Assembly (NCBI GenBank): GCA_910576385.1
Contig: CAJTIR010000018.1
Span: forward strand, 1-64,000
Length of the DNA: 64,000 nucleotides
Origin: Lachnospiraceae bacterium
GTDB taxonomy: Bacteria; Bacillota; Clostridia; Lachnospirales; Lachnospiraceae
Direction: 5' to 3'
Under the pieces are notes generated by a model, which ran no database searches, was not told where the DNA came from, and saw only the letters and a list, made by a program, of their open reading frames with translations. Positions 63,099-64,000 of this stretch are shown piece after piece. Both the position numbers and the translations under genes were made by a program. Within the stretch, counting starts at the first letter, position 1. Every line of letters begins with the position of its first letter.

Positions 63099-64000
63099 TG
63101 ATTAAAAAACTAAAAAGAAATATTTTTTGGAGTGTACAACTCAGTGCAATGGCCATTTTATTAGGCTTCTTGATTCTGCTAAATATTTTAAACGCCATAC
63201 ACTCAGAACAGGAAGAGCAAAAAATAATGTCTTCCTTTTTAGACCTGGAGAATAAATCCCAGACAGACTGTCCGCGCCGCGGAAGAAGCGCCAAACTCAT
63301 CAAAGCGCTTGTAAATGATGAGTTAAGTATGATTGAATTGAATAAAGATGGAGAAATCATCTCTGTGATCGGTTTCTCCTCGGAAAATCCAGACAGACTG
63401 GCAGCATTAACCAGAGAAATTCTTACCCAAAATCAGATTCAGGGCAGAATTGGCACACAGAAATATCTGATATCCACAACCAAGACTGGAATTACAATTG
63501 TGCTCTCCAATCAGGGCATGTTTGGTTATCATGTCATTCAGACAATCTTATTATCCATAGCAGTCTTTTTGACAGCCAGCCTCCTGTTTGCTGTACTCGC
63601 TTGGAGATTATCCATAAAGCTTGCAAGACCAGTAGAAGAAGTTTTGGAAGACCAAAAGCGGTTTATTGCTGACGCCAGCCATGAGCTTAAAACACCTGTG
63701 GCTATCATCAATGCAAATATTGCGATTTTAGAAAAAGAAACAGGTTCCAACAAATGGCTTAGTTTTATAAAAGAGGCGTCAGACCGGCTCTCTGTGCTGG
63801 TTGGCAATATATTAGAGTATGCACACGTTGATTATGCATGCAGCTCCACACAAAATGATCATTTTGTGCATTTCAATGCCGCAGAAGCTGTCATAGAGGC
63901 TTCTTTGCCATTTGAGAGTATTGCCTATGAATCAGGACTGACACTAGAACTTGATTTGCCAGACTGTGCAGATGCTGTCGGCCATGCAGAAGATTTAAAA
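63098..64000 (+). CDS. Sensor histidine kinase (cut by window end)
   Basis: The frame from ATG 63098 is open to the window end (301 codons). Two helices flank a short extracytoplasmic sensor (first WSVQLSAMAILLGFLILLNI at about 13-32; second TILLSIAVFLTASLLFAVLA at about 150-170). The sensor, of about 115 residues, holds CPRRGRSAKLIKALVNDE. The dimerisation domain has the phospho-His in RFIADASHELKTPVAIINA (about residue 197), and the ATPase domain begins at the end. Translationally coupled to the regulator upstream. It has no stop within the window and is therefore partial at the 3' side. Signal unknown. Confidence 0.93.
   Translation, partial: MIKKLKRNIFWSVQLSAMAILLGFLILLNILNAIHSEQEEQKIMSSFLDLENKSQTDCPRRGRSAKLIKALVNDELSMIELNKDGEIISVIGFSSENPDRLAALTREILTQNQIQGRIGTQKYLISTTKTGITIVLSNQGMFGYHVIQTILLSIAVFLTASLLFAVLAWRLSIKLARPVEEVLEDQKRFIADASHELKTPVAIINANIAILEKETGSNKWLSFIKEASDRLSVLVGNILEYAHVDYACSSTQNDHFVHFNAAEAVIEASLPFESIAYESGLTLELDLPDCADAVGHAEDLK

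Overview
The window looks like a chromosomal segment of a low-to-mid GC, Gram-positive anaerobe of the Lachnospiraceae type (Clostridia). The grounds are AGGAGG-type ribosome binding sites, the housekeeping gene order (dnaE-pfkA-SpoU methyltransferase; efp-rpiB-yqeG-nrdR-ymxH; eno-secG-rnr-smpB), secreted Ig-like/FIVAR/BspA polysaccharidases and ABC-type raffinose-family sugar uptake. The genus is inference. Almost all intact genes lie on the minus strand.

Positions 1 to about 14,400 are an accessory, decaying region. Two relics of one transposase family bracket it (3-158 and about 11,869-12,300). Between them lie a complete DDE transposase gene (2146-3618), a small lipoprotein relic, a LacI regulator, a broken MacB/FtsX-type ABC transporter, a fragment of a Mu-like major head protein (gpT), an IS3 relic, the relic of a holin-like toxin with its hairpin, and one large intact gene, a secreted GH16 beta-glucanase. 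Next comes a wrecked type II restriction-modification system (Eco47II/Sau96I-like nuclease and HTH-fused cytosine-5 methyltransferase, both broken) with an apparently intact Vsr endonuclease.

14,400-23,800 is a raffinose/sucrose-type locus read on the minus strand: PfkB fructokinase and LacI regulator, then a separately promoted unit with an ABC binding protein, two permeases, a GH13_4 (amylosucrase-like) enzyme and a GH36 alpha-galactosidase. Together they could import an alpha-galactoside, remove galactose, split the sucrose and phosphorylate the fructose. A 9-bp inverted repeat just upstream of the binding-protein gene is the likely operator.

24,000-43,200 is housekeeping: a rubredoxin-glutamate synthase-like flavoprotein, efp, rpiB, yqeG, nrdR, ymxH, a glycerol operon (glpK, two FAD oxidoreductases, DUF1667), a SpoU rRNA methyltransferase, pfkA, dnaE, a YfhO-type membrane protein and a GT2 glycosyltransferase. 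43,400-48,900 encodes a 1797-residue secreted GH43 enzyme with carbohydrate-binding, FIVAR-like and BspA-like repeats.

49,400-51,700 is a polar amino-acid ABC transporter whose binding protein appears circularly permuted: the two halves of the SBP_bac_3 fold are in reversed order. Then follow a CPBP protease, an orphan serine recombinase with a tiny divergent gene, smpB, rnr, secG and eno. The right end has a histidine-kinase relic, a NapH-like 4Fe-4S membrane protein with two FMN-binding domains, and a divergent two-component system cut by the window end. Two dispersed intergenic repeat families, three copies each, run through the window.
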